64,000 nucleotides of DNA, taken from assembly GCA_021030915.1 (NCBI GenBank), contig JAGEMR010000031.1, positions 62,001 through 126,000 on the forward strand, in the 5' to 3' direction. Below, piece by piece: positions 10,695-21,802 of this stretch. Positions within the stretch are counted from its first letter, which is position 1. Every line of letters begins with the position of its first letter. The translations under genes were made by a program, and so were the position numbers. The notes beneath the pieces are model-generated. The model had not been told where the DNA came from. It did no database searches and worked only from the letters and a program-made list of their open reading frames with translations. This DNA comes from Astrothelium macrocarpum (Eukaryota; Ascomycota; Dothideomycetes; Trypetheliales; Trypetheliaceae).

Positions 10695-12492
10695 ATGTCT
10701 TTGTGTCGTTTTGCCAGCAAAACTCTTCCCCGTCTGCGTCGATCTCCCCACTATAGTAACTCAATCAAATCTACCCGTCTCATTACTACTCAGATTCCCC
10801 AACGAATCAATCCGCGATTTTTGCCAAGATTTGCTACCCAATTCTCCACCATGACAGGTCTGCGTAGCGCTGCCGCAGTTCCAGCTGGCCCAAGAGACTT
10901 TGACCCTGAGATTACGGACATGGCAAACTATATCCACCACTACCAGGTCGATTCCGAGCTTGCTGTAAGCTATAACTTCTTACTGCAAATACCCTAACTC
11001 TTGGAAAATCTGGAGGTCATCTAATTGCTGATGAAGCCATGATTACGTTAGTTCGATACTGCTCGATACGTCCTTCTCGACACTCTTGGTTGTGGGCTTA
11101 AAGCCCTAGAATTCCCCCAATGCACAAAGCTTCTTGGCCCGATCGTCCCTGGAACTGTTGTTCCGAATGGCACATGCGTACCTGGAACCCCTTACCAGCT
11201 CGATCCTGTGCTTGGAGCCTTCAACATCGGCGCTATGATCAGGTGGCTCGACTTCAATGACTGTTGGCTGGCTGCTGAATGGGGTCATCCGTCTGATAAC
11301 TTGGGAGCGATTCTTGCAATGGCAGATTGGATCTCGAGGACGAATCGCGCAGGTGCACAAAAACTTGGGACCGGAAAGATCTTCACCATCAAAGACGTTC
11401 TCGAGGGAATGATAAAAGCACACGAAATTCAAGGTTGTCTTGCACTCGAGAATTCTTTCAACAAGGTTGGTCTAGACCATGTCGTTCTAGTCAAGGTCGC
11501 TTCGACCGCAGTCGTAAGCGGTATGCTTGGGCTTTCTGAGGGACAAACTCGCGACGCAATTTCACAAGCATGGTGTGATGGCCAAAGCATGCGAACGTAT
11601 CGCCACAGTCCCAACACAATGAGCAGAAAGAGTTGGGCTGCGGGTGATGCGTGCGAGAAAGCAGCAAATCTATGCTTAAAAGTACTGAGAGGGGAGGGTG
11701 GCATGGCGACTGTGCTGAGTGCACCTGTATGGGGCTTTTATGATGTCAATTTCAAGGGAGGCAGCTTTAGATTCCAAAGGCCATACGGAAGCTATGTGAT
11801 GGAAAACATTCTGTTCAAGGTTTCATATCCAGGCAAGTCACCTCAACGCCGGGCACAAAATAGACGAGACGAAAAACTTATGCCTTCCGCAAACAGCCGA
11901 ATTCCACTCGCAAACAGCGATTGAAGCTGCGAAGAGGATCAACGCGAAGCTCCAGAAGATGGGCAGGACTGCGGATGACATTGATCACGTTACAAATCGG
12001 ACTCATGAAGCCTGCATTCGAATCATTGACAAGCAACTCAAACCCATGGACAACTTTGCTGATCGCGATCATTGTGTTCAATACATGGTTGCAACAATGT
12101 TTGTTTTCGATCGTCTTGATGCAACAGACTACACCGACGGCTCTGAGGCTGCCACTTCGCCACTTGTCGAGTCGCTGCGAAAACGCATATCGTGTGTGGA
12201 AGACCCTCAATTCACAAAAGACTACCATGACCCCGAGAAGCGGACTATCGCGAATGCACTGACTGTGACGCTTAAAGATGGAACAACCCTTGAAGAGGAA
12301 GTTGTAGAAGCACCACTTGGGCATAAGCTGAGAAGGGAAGAGGCGAAACCAGAGATCATGGCCAAATATGAGAAGCACATCAGACCACACTTCGACACAT
12401 CCAGAGTTGAGGAATTGATGAGACTAGCGGCAGACAAGAAGGGTCTAGAGAGCATGCAAGTTGATAAATATGTGGATCTGTACAGAAAATAA
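10695..12492 (+). CDS. prpD: 2-methylcitrate dehydratase, MmgE/PrpD family, probably mitochondrial
   Basis: Exons 10695..10964, 11052..11832 and 11897..12492 encode 548 aa. The enzyme dehydrates 2-methylcitrate to 2-methylaconitate in the methylcitrate cycle that clears propionyl-CoA, normally in mitochondria. Recognisable PrpD segments are DTLGCGLKAL, RWLDFNDCWLAAEWGHPSDN, KSWAAGDACEKAANL, and the join PAEFHSQTAIEAA. The first 50 residues are rich in Arg and Ser without acidic residues, as in a mitochondrial presequence. A second ATG at 10851 (MTGLRSAAAV) would give a protein lacking it. Intron 2 (11833..11896) begins with GC (AG|GCAAGT...CAG); no GT donor keeps the frame or the conserved AEFH motif. 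The following gene, argininosuccinate lyase, is on the same strand but not part of this pathway. No methylcitrate synthase or lyase is in the window. Confidence 0.94.
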
Positions 12493-12806
12493 ATTGCTTG
12501 AGGTTGGATCACTAGGAAATATAGGGCTACATCTCTGTAACATTGGGCGAGGAGAAGGAGCTTTTATCGAACTACACTCGCCCTGCTTCCACAAAGCGTA
12601 TATGTATCGTGATCTGCATAGAAGCGAGAGGCTTCAACTATACATAGATGTTGGACATGTCAATGAACCGGCAAAGTTTTCCTCGCGAGCTTGTGCTCGG
12701 TTGACCCCACAATAAACTTTCTTTCTGGTCCCTGAAACTCGTTCCACGTCCTCTGATAATCAACAACGAACAATCAAACTCCGCATTCATCCTTGGATTT
12801 GGCGTA
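12493..12806. other. Short tandem intergenic prpD-ARG4
   Basis: These 314 bp separate the prpD stop from the ARG4 ATG, and must hold the prpD terminator and the ARG4 promoter. I see no further gene. No obvious TGACTC element is present. Confidence 0.5.
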
Positions 12807-14341
12807 ATGGCTTTGGCGCAGCAACATGCTGCAGCCTCAGCTCCGGCCAAGAATATGCTCTGGGGTGGCCGCTTTACAGGTATCTCTTCACTTCGTCCGT
12901 AACATGAATTATCTTGTATATTGACATCTCTTTAAAGGTGGCCTAGACCCTCTTATGATGACCTACAACGCCTCTCTCCGCTTCGACCGTACCTTCTTTG
13001 CCCAAGACATACGTGGCTCTGTAGCCTGGGCCCGCGCAAACCAACGTGCAGGTATCCTTACATCCGTCGAATTTGACGCAATCGACAAGGCATTTGCGCA
13101 AATCCAGAAGGAGTGGGAGGACAATAGCTTCGTGGTGAAGGAAGAAGTTGATGAGGACATTCATACAGCAAATGAGCGCCGTCTTGGAGAGATTATTGGC
13201 AAGGACATCGCAGGCAAATTGCACACCGGACGAAGCCGTAACGATCAGGTAGCGACGGATATGCGTCTCTGGTTACGGGAGCAATTAGAAAAGATCGAGA
13301 AAATCCTAACAGATTTAATCAAGGTAGTGGCAAGTCGGGCAGAGCAGGAGATAGACCAAGTCATGCCAGGATACACACACTTACAGCGAGCTCAGCCGAT
13401 ACGGTGGAGCCACTGGCTATTGAGCTATGGATTTCCCTTTGCGAGTGACTTGGAACGGCTGAGAGAAGTGAAGAATAGAGTAAATAGGTGTCCGCTGGGA
13501 TGCGGCGCACTGGCTGGCAATCCATTCAGAGTCGATAGAGACGCGATTGCAAAGGAGCTGGGATTTGATGGTGTGATGCCTAATTCATTGGCTGCAGTGG
13601 CAGACAGGGACTTCGTAGTAGAAGTCCTGCAATGGGCAAGCATGCTGGGTTTGCATTTGAGTCGGTGGGCCGAGGACCTAGTCATATATTCCAGCGCGGA
13701 GTTTGGATTTGTAAGATTGAGCGACGCGTATTCAACAGGCAGTAGCTTAATGCCACAAAAAAAGAATCCGGATGCATTGGAACTAGTCAGAGGAAAGAGC
13801 GGTAGATTATTTGGTGCAATGGCGGGATTGATGATGTCCGTGAAGGGTATACCGTCGACGGTGAGTTCATTCTCCAGGTTTCATACATTATTCTGCAAAT
13901 GCTAAAGAGCAAAAGTACAACAAAGATCTTCAAGAAAGTGTGGAGCCCATGCTCGATGCGGTGATGACCATCAGCGATAGCATTCAGATCGCAACGGGGG
14001 TTTTATCCACACTGTCCATCCAACCTACGAACATGCTGAAGTCGCTTACTCCTGACATGTTGGCCACGGATCTATCGGAATATCTCGTTCGCAAAGGAGT
14101 TCCGTTTCGAGAAACGCACCATGTATCTGGCAGGGTTGTTGCCCTTGCAGAGAGGGAGAATGCACCCATGAACGAGCTAAACTTCAGTCAACTAAAAGGC
14201 ATCGATGAAAGATTTGAGCCTGATGTCATGGGTGTCTTTGATTACCAGAAGAGTGCTGAAACACGTTCTGCAAAGGGTGGAACGAGCCGGAATGCCGTGC
14301 AGGAGCAGATTCGAATTCTGAAAGAGTCGCTGAACGGCTAG
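12807..14341 (+). CDS. ARG4: Argininosuccinate lyase
   Basis: Exons 12807..12879, 12938..13860 and 13916..14341 encode 473 aa, the normal length. The enzyme splits argininosuccinate into arginine and fumarate, the last step of arginine synthesis, in the cytosol. The N-terminus LWGGRFTGGLDP spans intron 1. TGRSRNDQVATD and the fumarase/aspartase superfamily signature GSSLMPQKKNP (residues 292-302, with the catalytic Ser in GSS) are intact. Intron 2 interrupts IPST/YNKDLQE. The C-terminal helix bundle is complete. The start is the first ATG upstream of the conserved WGGRF. A CPC1/Gcn4-type TGACTC box was not seen in the 314 bp upstream. Confidence 0.97.
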
Positions 14342-15793
14342 TTCAACGTTACGGGCGTAAAAAGGACTTAAATGTCGACTTTACCCTCGGCGACCGATTC
14401 TAACGAGACGCTCCGTATTACCCCCCTGGCTCGTTCAATACCTCGTGTCCATGATACCCACAGAGAAATTACTAAAATCGGTCCCAATCGATCCTCCACT
14501 CGATTCATCAAAGAAAACCATCATCTAGACGGCAGCTAGGTTGCAACTAAAGAGAAAGAGCCAACTAATAGCCGGCGGAATTTTCGGCTCGTCTAGGCGA
14601 AATGCGAGTAAAAAATAAATTTAAGGACTTGTTACAGCGATAGATATCCAAATACTTTGGTATAGCCAAGGGAAACCCTAGTAAAGCAAGATTTTACAAG
14701 AGTCAACGAAATACTAGAAGAGCTAGAGTTATTGCAAGAATTACACAATCAATACTATGCCCAAGAGCAATAACTTTTGTATGACAGTTGTCCACAGGTA
14801 GGGCAATGGGACTGTGTACACCGTGCTGGACGGGGCAGCATGGTGCTGGTGCCTCCTTGACGAGTTTACGAAATCTTCATTGTGATTCATGCTTTATCAT
14901 TCCACAAATTCGAGGATTGTACCCTGTTCCGGTGCCTTGCATTTCCAAAACTAGTTGCGAAGTATTCGTCCAGACCTCTCTAGTTTCGGTGCCATATTTT
15001 GGGTTCCTTGTGATGACGAGGCGTCTGCCACATAAGCAATTGTGACGTGAAAAGTGTATTGAATGTCAAGACACCAGCATACCCCAATCAAAACCGCCTC
15101 AATAGATTTTCCAAACCTTCTAACTAGAAATTCCGCCAATGGAATAGGGCGAAACATCAACGGACCCTTACTCGAGGTTGGAGGGCCTTTGTGGAAACTA
15201 TCTCTGGGAGTTAGCGAATGTGTCCACGCCAGAGTCGTTTCAATGCAGAAGATGCTCAAGACATGTGGCGTCAGCACCATACCCGTTGAACAGTTACAGG
15301 CTCAGCTCGCAATGTTTCAGAAATGAATAAGATCAGCACAATCTATCTCGCGACAACCAAGTAAAGTCAACCAAAAGTGTCGTAAAAGGATGAAGAAAAG
15401 CTCTGTAAAGTCTGCGCATCGATATGAACTGATAACTCCGAACGCGCCAGGCTTTTGAAGATGAAAATCGGTCAGAAGGTCCCGCCATGAAAGGATAACA
15501 GACAAAAATATGGATGCTTTGGGATATGGTCGCGTGGTTTGTTCGACAATATAGGAAATTAGGCCAAGAAAGCCACACATCTTTCATTAGTACACCTTTT
15601 GCAAGACATTCCGATACACTATGTACATATGTGGTGCTGTTATGAATCTCTGATGTTCCCCGAAAGTGTTCATGATAAGAAGAATTCTATCGTGGGAAAG
15701 TCTTTCCCAATCAACGTCGGGATGTCATCCAATGAATCCCATGGCATCCGATTGACGCAGATCCACTGCAAGCATGTAATGTTTCATCCATAA
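14342..15793. other. Convergent intergenic region with an AT-rich patch
   Basis: A 1.45 kb stretch between the convergent ARG4 and GMC oxidoreductase genes. About 14560-14770 is strongly AT-rich with many TA steps and scattered stops. One 33-codon stop-free run there is Glu/Leu-rich (RVNEILEELELLQELHNQYY). It could be a decayed repeat, but no transposase or reverse-transcriptase motif is legible. The plus-strand frame at 15063..15326 has no known domain. Confidence 0.4.
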
Positions 15794-17706
15794 TCAAAGC
15801 CTTGCCTTGCCATCCCTGCCGTTCCATCCAGCCTCCTCCGCAAGAACCTCCGCCATTCTTTCCCCAAATGCAAATACTGACAACATCGGATTGATACTCG
15901 GCATGTCCGGAAATAGTCCCGCATCAGCAATTCTCAGTCCCTCAAGATCTCTTACCTTCAGGGTCTTGGAGTCTACTACGGCAAGTTTGTCCTTCGTCAC
16001 ATCTCCCATTTTGGTAGTACCAGCCGGGTGGTACACCGTATGCGCCACCCTTCGCGCGTATTCTGATAAGTCTTCATCCTTTGTAACTTTGGGGCCAGGA
16101 GCGACTTCGCGCTTCAGCCAATCTTTGAATGGAGATTCCTGAGCAACACGGCGAGCAGCGTGTATACCAGCAACGAGAGTAGCGGCATCATATCCATCAG
16201 GATCGGTGAAATAGCGGAAGTCCAATGCGGGTTTGATGTTTGGATCAGAGGAGGTAAGATAAACCCGGCCCCGGGACCGAGGGCGGGGGATATTAGGCGT
16301 CATACAGAAAGCATACCCGTCAGGCGGCGCATCATATCCGAGCCTATATAAACAAGTTACCTGAAGCTCAATTGGTTGCCGAGCTGAGAAGGACATGGCT
16401 TACCTGGTGGTGTTGAGGGTGAAAGGAATTTGATAACAATGCATCATGATATCTGCAGCATCACCGTCATTTCCAGCGGCGTTGTGTGCTTCTCGACGGA
16501 GAAAAATGCCAGCATCAGAATCCATAGTTGTTTGGTTCGTGGGTACAGGTTTGTTCTAATTTCCTGTCAGAAATTGTGTCGTTGATGTTTCGTACGCTGC
16601 TTTGCTCACCAATTCCCACATAATGATGCTTTCCGGATGGTCGAGTAGATTTTCTCCCACGCCCGGTATATCTCTGACAACAGGTATGCCGAGGTCTTGA
16701 AGCTGGTTCTTTGGACCCAGACCTGAAAGGAGCATCAAACGTGGTGTGTCAATGGCACCAGCGGAAAGTACAGTCTCGATTCTCGGCTTTATGCCGAATT
16801 CTTCTCCATTTTGCAAAGTTACATCAACGCCAGTTGCTCGAGCGCCTTCTACGTTAATACGGCTTACCCAGGCATTGGTGAGAATGGTGAGATTGGGCCG
16901 TCGTTCACTACCTCGTAGGATGGGATGAAGGTAGGCAACGCTAGAACTGCTTCGCCTTCCATCGTCTGGGTTGTAGGCGATGTTGAAAAACCCTACGCCC
17001 TGCGCTAATCTACCAGTGCTCCGGATTTGCTGGTTAAAGTTTTCGATAATAGGTATGTCGAGCGCGTGTGAGCACGACCTGATCCAGTCTTTGCAAAGCT
17101 GATTGCGATGACGATCATGGACAGGCTGGTAGGTTGCGCGGATGTTGTCCACCAGGCGAGTCATGGTGGAGAAAGACCATGAAGGGCAGCCCTGAGCTTG
17201 CCAGCGCTGACAGTCATGCTCAAAAGGTCGAAAGGAAATGAGCGTGTTATGTGAGCTGCATCCTCCAAGGACTTTAGCACGAGAATGACGAATGAACGAG
17301 TTACCTAATCAAATATTAATACGGTCTTCAAGGCTAGCTTGCAATAGTGCATATGGGCTTGAGGCAAGATCCGGCAGAAGCTGCATTTGGGCATCACGGC
17401 TCGGCGAGGTTGCTATGGGCAGGCTGCTTTGGGCTTCGCAGAGTGGAGGAGATGTCACTTGCCATTTGGCTGCTCGGTTGTGCCGTAGTCGTAGTCGAGT
17501 TCACCACCGAGAAGGCTAAGCCATTCCTTGAGATTGAGCACACGATCATCGTTGAAATCGCTAGGGCCGGCTTCGATGAGAAGCATCTTCTTCTGCGGTA
17601 GATACTGGGAGAGTCTGCTAGCGATGGCGCATCCAGCCGTCCCTCCACCGATAATCACATAGTCAAAATCATTCGCTGCTGACCGAGACAGCGACGTCGT
17701 TGTCAT
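15794..17706 (-). CDS. GMC oxidoreductase (choline dehydrogenase-like FAD enzyme)
   Basis: Four exons on the minus strand, 17706..17463, 17304..16610, 16555..16404 and 16343..15794, encode 546 aa. The FAD-binding turn GGGTAG (G20, G22, G25) lies at the N-terminus, followed by RHSRAKVLGGCSSHN, the conserved flavin loop. GAIDTPRLMLLSGLGP and GVGENLLDHP are the second GMC signature. The C-terminal catalytic pair is H469 (VYHPAGTTKMG) and N515 (INPMLSVFAFGERM). There is no signal peptide, so it is probably intracellular. The family oxidises primary alcohols such as choline or aryl/alkyl alcohols. Intron 1 (17305..17462, 158 bp) starts with GC (TG|GCAAGT); the alternative GT site gives an immediate stop. 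It is divergent from an aldehyde dehydrogenase 400 bp away, which could take the aldehyde product. Substrate not decidable. Confidence 0.94.
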
Positions 17707-18106
17707 TATGATCCAAGTCGTGGCGGTTATGCATACACCAAGAAATTTGACCGTGAAATATTGTTGGTATCACCAGAAGAAGAATATCGGCAGCCAAGCT
17801 GAGATGAGATTTTTATGTAGCAAAAAAAAAACAATAGAAACAGTCAAAGAAAAAGTCGGCAGTTAGGGTTAGGCTACCTTACAAAGATGAGGGGTTTTCT
17901 GAACCAACGCTGGAATTTGCCGAACCTGGGGCGGTCTCTCGACCTGTGGCGTAAGAATACATTTAATCGTAGTCCGTTCTCATGTTGACGAACACGGCGT
18001 GACGATGGGAAAAGAGAGGTAAAGACTCAATGGTTAGATAAGGTAGGCGGCCAATCATCGACCATCCTATCCTCGAAAGCTCTTCTGCTTCCACGCCCCT
18101 CCAAAT
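17707..18106. promoter_or_regulatory. Shared divergent promoter, GMC oxidoreductase / aldehyde dehydrogenase
   Basis: These 400 bp lie between the two start codons, which face away from each other, so both promoters must be here. The stretch contains an A-run near 17821-17832 and no open frame of interest. Co-regulation is inferred from layout and enzyme chemistry, not shown. Confidence 0.5.
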
Positions 18107-20113
18107 ATGGAGAGCATAAGAAACCTTCCGTCGGATTCGCTTGCGCTTTTGGCCTTTCTGTTTGTTCTTTTCCTTCCTATTCTCTATTTCTTCTTCAGCG
18201 AAAGCGCTTTTGAAGACGCTGTCGAGTACCATGTGCCTATCCCAGAGCAGTGTATTCCGGAATGGCAGGGAAAAGTTTTGGACAACCCCTCCATAAAGGT
18301 ACGGCAACCCACTTGTATCCTGTCAAGCATGTTGATTGACACCTTGTGTCTTGTAGTCTCCAGGTTCCTCAGCAATTCAATGCTATTGCCCTGCGGATGG
18401 TAAACTCCTTGGACTCGTTAATCCAGCAACACCAGATGGCATTGATCGAGCAATAGCAAAGGCACAAGAAGCGCAGGAAGATTGGGCCAAAACTTCTTTC
18501 AGTAGCAGAAGAAAGGTCCTGAAAACATTGTTAAAGTTGGTATTTCCAAATAAGCAATATTGGGGGTGGAGAGTGATTGTCGACACAGGCATGTACTTGA
18601 CCACCAAACGACGATTGCAAGGGCTGCGTGCCTTGACTCGGGCAAGACAATGGTCGATGCGTCGTTTGGAGAAATACTTGTCACGGTGGAAAAGCTAAAG
18701 TGGACGATTGATCATGGAGAGAGAGCATTGAGACCATCCCGGCGACCCACCAATTTCCTGATGATGTACAAGAAAAATGAAGTCCGTTACGAGCCACTGG
18801 GCGTCGTAGGAGCATGTGTCAGCTGGAAGTAGGTACTTGGATATATCCTTAAAGATGACCGTTGTGCTGATCTCCCCGACCTACCTAGCTATCCTGTAAG
18901 TACGAAGGCATCCCACTACCTGCCAGTTCTGCACTAATGCCACCACCAGTTCCACAATCTCTTTGGTCCAATCATCTCTAGCCTTTTTGCTGGCAATGCC
19001 ATCGTCCTTAAGCCATCTGAACGTACGGCGTGGTCTAGCAACTACTTTGTGTCGATAGCTAGAGCTGCTCTCGAGGCATGCGGCTACTCACCCCAACTCG
19101 TCCAAAGCGTTATCTGCTGGCCTCAGACAGCCCCGTACCTAATCTCTCACCTAGGCCTTTCGCATATCACCTTCATAGGCTCTCGCACAGTTGCGCACTC
19201 TGTTGCCTCCTCTGCCGCCAAAAGCCTGACTCCATTGTGCCTCGAACTTGGTGGCAAAGACCCAGCCATTGTCCTTGACGACATTGAGGACCTCTCTAGA
19301 GTCGCTAGCATACTCATGCGCGGTACCTTTCAATCCTCAGGTCAAAACTGTATTGGCATTGAGCGTATTATCGCTACGCCTGCTGTTTACCCCAAGCTCC
19401 TTGCTCTCCTCGAACGTCGCATTCCTGCTCTGCGCGTAGGGTTCGCACTCAAAGATCCTAGCGAGGACGTCGACATGGGTGCCAGCATTTCTGATGAAGG
19501 CTTTGCCCGTCTGGAATCGCTCATTGCCGAAGCGGAACAGCAGGGCGCCCGACTTTTATGCGGCGGTAGACGCTACGAGCATCCGAATGCTCCTAAAGGA
19601 CACTACTTCCAGCCAACTCTGCTCGTGGGCGTGACCTCAGAGATGACCATTGCACAACAAGAGCTGTTTGCACCAGTTGCCTTGCTCATGCCTGCTGAAG
19701 ATGTCAAGGACGCCATCCGCATTGCCAACTCGACAATCTATGCACTCGGAGCTAGCGTCTATGGCACCGAGCCGTATTACTTGAATCAAGTTGTGTCGGG
19801 CGTTTCTGCGGGAATGATAAGCGTCAATGATTTTGCGGCATTCTATGCTGTACAGCTACCATTTGGCGGCACTAAGGGTTCGGGATATGGGCGATTTGCG
19901 GGAGAGGAAGGCCTGAGAGGTTTGTGTAATGCAAAGAGCGTGTGTGAAGACCGGTTTTCGTTGATGAGGACAACGATTCCAGGAAGGTTAGATTATCCAA
20001 TCCATGGAGGAAATAAAGCATGGGAAATGTGTAAAGGGATTGTGGAACTTGGGTATAGGGATCGCTGGACGGCAAAGATACGTGCACTTAGGCAGCTGAT
20101 TGCTAATTCATAG
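18107..20113 (+). CDS. Membrane-anchored aldehyde dehydrogenase (Msc7-like)
   Basis: Five exons, 18107..18298, 18357..18535, 18589..18828, 18889..18895 and 18950..20113, encode 593 aa. Residues 12-30 form one hydrophobic span, so the enzyme is anchored in a membrane. The catalytic domain follows with RRKVLKTLLKHVLDHQ, GVVGACVSWNYPFHNLFGP, ELGGKDPAIV (E305) and SSGQNCIGIER (nucleophile C340). LPFGGTKGSGYGRF lies near the C-terminus. An N-terminal span on an ALDH fold matches the yeast Msc7 type. Exon 4 is only 7 nt (ctatcct); it supplies most of the Asn-Tyr-Pro of the conserved WNYPFHN motif. Intron 2 uses an unusual GTTGGT donor. The natural aldehyde is unknown. It shares a promoter region with a GMC oxidoreductase and is convergent with ipi1, 291 bp downstream. 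Confidence 0.93.
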
Positions 20114-20404
20114 GCTTGTGTGGCTTAGATTGATCTTTGCCGAATACCTTGATGCTATATGTAGTGATGAGAATGGGCAAAGCAGCAGGTGATCATTGAT
20201 TGCCTCTTTCCTCCCCTGACTGCAGTTGGTAGTGACAGAAAGAATCTATGGCAATATTTGTACATTTCCGGAGACGAACAGATTTTGTTTCTGGTCTGAT
20301 AAAGCAGCAAGGCGGCTTCCAAGGTACCAAGTGGGTTTGTCACGATCTATGCTCACGATTCTGGCAGGGGCTTTTTGTTAGAAGATCATCATGACGACGT
20401 ATTG

Positions 20405-21478
20405 CTACACTTCTTCATCCACAAAGTCTGCTATGCCTCGATCCACAGCTCTTCTTAATGCCGCCGATGCCCGTCCCACTTCTCCACCCTCTTGTTTCGC
20501 GAGGTGAAGACCGTCATTGACCCGAGACAAAGCCAGTTCTTGAAAAATTCTCTGCCGATCTCCAAGATCCTGGTAAGCCTCGCTCTCCTCGTCCCTGGGG
20601 GTTCCAAACAGATTGAAGTATCCATAAGGATTCGATCGACCCGGTAGCATGTGTTCATGCGTCTGCCATAATGGAAATATCTCCTCACATTGTTGAGAAT
20701 TGCGCGATTCCCGTTTTCCAAGTCCAGCTTCAACAAACACGGTAAAGACCTGAAGCTGCTTGACGAAGAGTTTATCTCCACCTGAGGGTCGTGCACGAGC
20801 CTCTTTAAAAGTCGACCATCTGGAAATACCATCCTTACTCTCGTGATACTGTTGCCATCCAAGTAGCCCCAGGAAACAATTGAGCGTTTTCACCCATGCG
20901 CCGGCTGCACCGACAACTTCATCTCCCGCTGTTTCAAGAAGCCATTCAAAAGCGTCGAGTGCGGTCAATCGTATGTCGTTCGATAGATGTGTCATGCCAG
21001 CTCGGATGTGCAAAATCAAGCCACCTACATTGCCGTGGACCTCATCGCTCGGCAATGCTCTGAGAAGTCTGTTCAGCTGTTGGCGGACAGATCGAGAGCC
21101 ATCGAGAAGGAGTGGTCGCACTCTCTCAATTACGATCGCGAGCGGTTGATCAAGTGGTCTCGAGGCAACCGCACTAGTTAGATATGCCAGAGAATCCCTC
21201 CTCTGGTTCTCAGACCGAGACGTCAGGAGCGAAAGATGGTGACTGAATTGCAGGCTGATTGATGGTGCTGACGTGGACAAAGACTGCTGCTGAAGTACAA
21301 TGGCTAAAGCCTCATTAGCAGACTTGATCCCATAGGAACAGACAACATCGACCTCACACTTTGCATTAAAAGCGGTGCTTGTAAAGCTGTCCGGTTTTTT
21401 TGTAGCTTTGCCAACTTTGAGTTTTGCTTTCTGAAAATCTTTCTTCTTTTGCTTCTTCTTTCTTGCACTGGCTGCCAT
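20405..21478 (-). CDS. ipi1: Pre-rRNA-processing protein Ipi1
   Basis: Two exons, 21478..21358 and 21303..20405, encode 339 aa. Ipi1 (human TEX10 N-terminal region) works with Rix1/Ipi2 and Ipi3 in the Rix1 complex, which matures 60S pre-ribosomes and ITS2 in the nucleus. The very basic start ARKKKQKKKDFQKAKLKVGK is the family hallmark. The 54 bp intron (gtgagg donor, ctaat branch) restores FNAKSIVLQQQSLSTSAP, which reading straight through the intron would disrupt. The rest is an armadillo-like helical repeat region (LLRALPSDEVHGNVGGLILH). The region after about residue 220 is variable in the family. It is divergent from the roadblock gene with 324 bp between starts. Confidence 0.9.
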   Translation of the reverse strand: MAASARKKKQKKKDFQKAKLKVGKATKKPDSFTSTAFNAKCEVDVVCSYGIKSANEALAIVLQQQSLSTSAPSISLQFSHHLSLLTSRSENQRRDSLAYLTSAVASRPLDQPLAIVIERVRPLLLDGSRSVRQQLNRLLRALPSDEVHGNVGGLILHIRAGMTHLSNDIRLTALDAFEWLLETAGDEVVGAAGAWVKTLNCFLGLLGWQQYHESKDGISRWSTFKEARARPSGGDKLFVKQLQVFTVFVEAGLGKRESRNSQQCEEIFPLWQTHEHMLPGRSNPYGYFNLFGTPRDEESEAYQDLGDRQRIFQELALSRVNDGLHLAKQEGGEVGRASAALRRAVDRGIADFVDEEV

Positions 21479-21802
21479 TCTTACGTGAGCCTACATATCG
21501 TACCCTCTCTAAAAGATGTCGATGGGCTTCGAATTTGGAAGCCGGCATGGGAGTGCCGCTACTCTGTAATAATGCTAGAAACCTCAGCGAGCGTTATATG
21601 AGGGGGGCAGCTTAAAATGTTTCGTAGGAAAGCTTTCGGAAAGGTTCCGAAGCGCGGCTAAAATTGTACACGGAGCTTCCACTCAACCAGCTTCGGCCTT
21701 CTCACGCTTGTCAATTTCGCGCCTTCACGCGCGTTGCCCCTCTGATATTTTAACAGGTGCCTTCCATGGTATTGTTCAGGTCAGGTGCCATTGCCCATCG
21801 CA
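21479..21802. promoter_or_regulatory. Divergent promoter ipi1 / roadblock light chain
   Basis: A 324 bp stretch between two start codons on opposite strands. It contains no additional gene. Both promoters and 5' leaders should be here. Confidence 0.5.
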
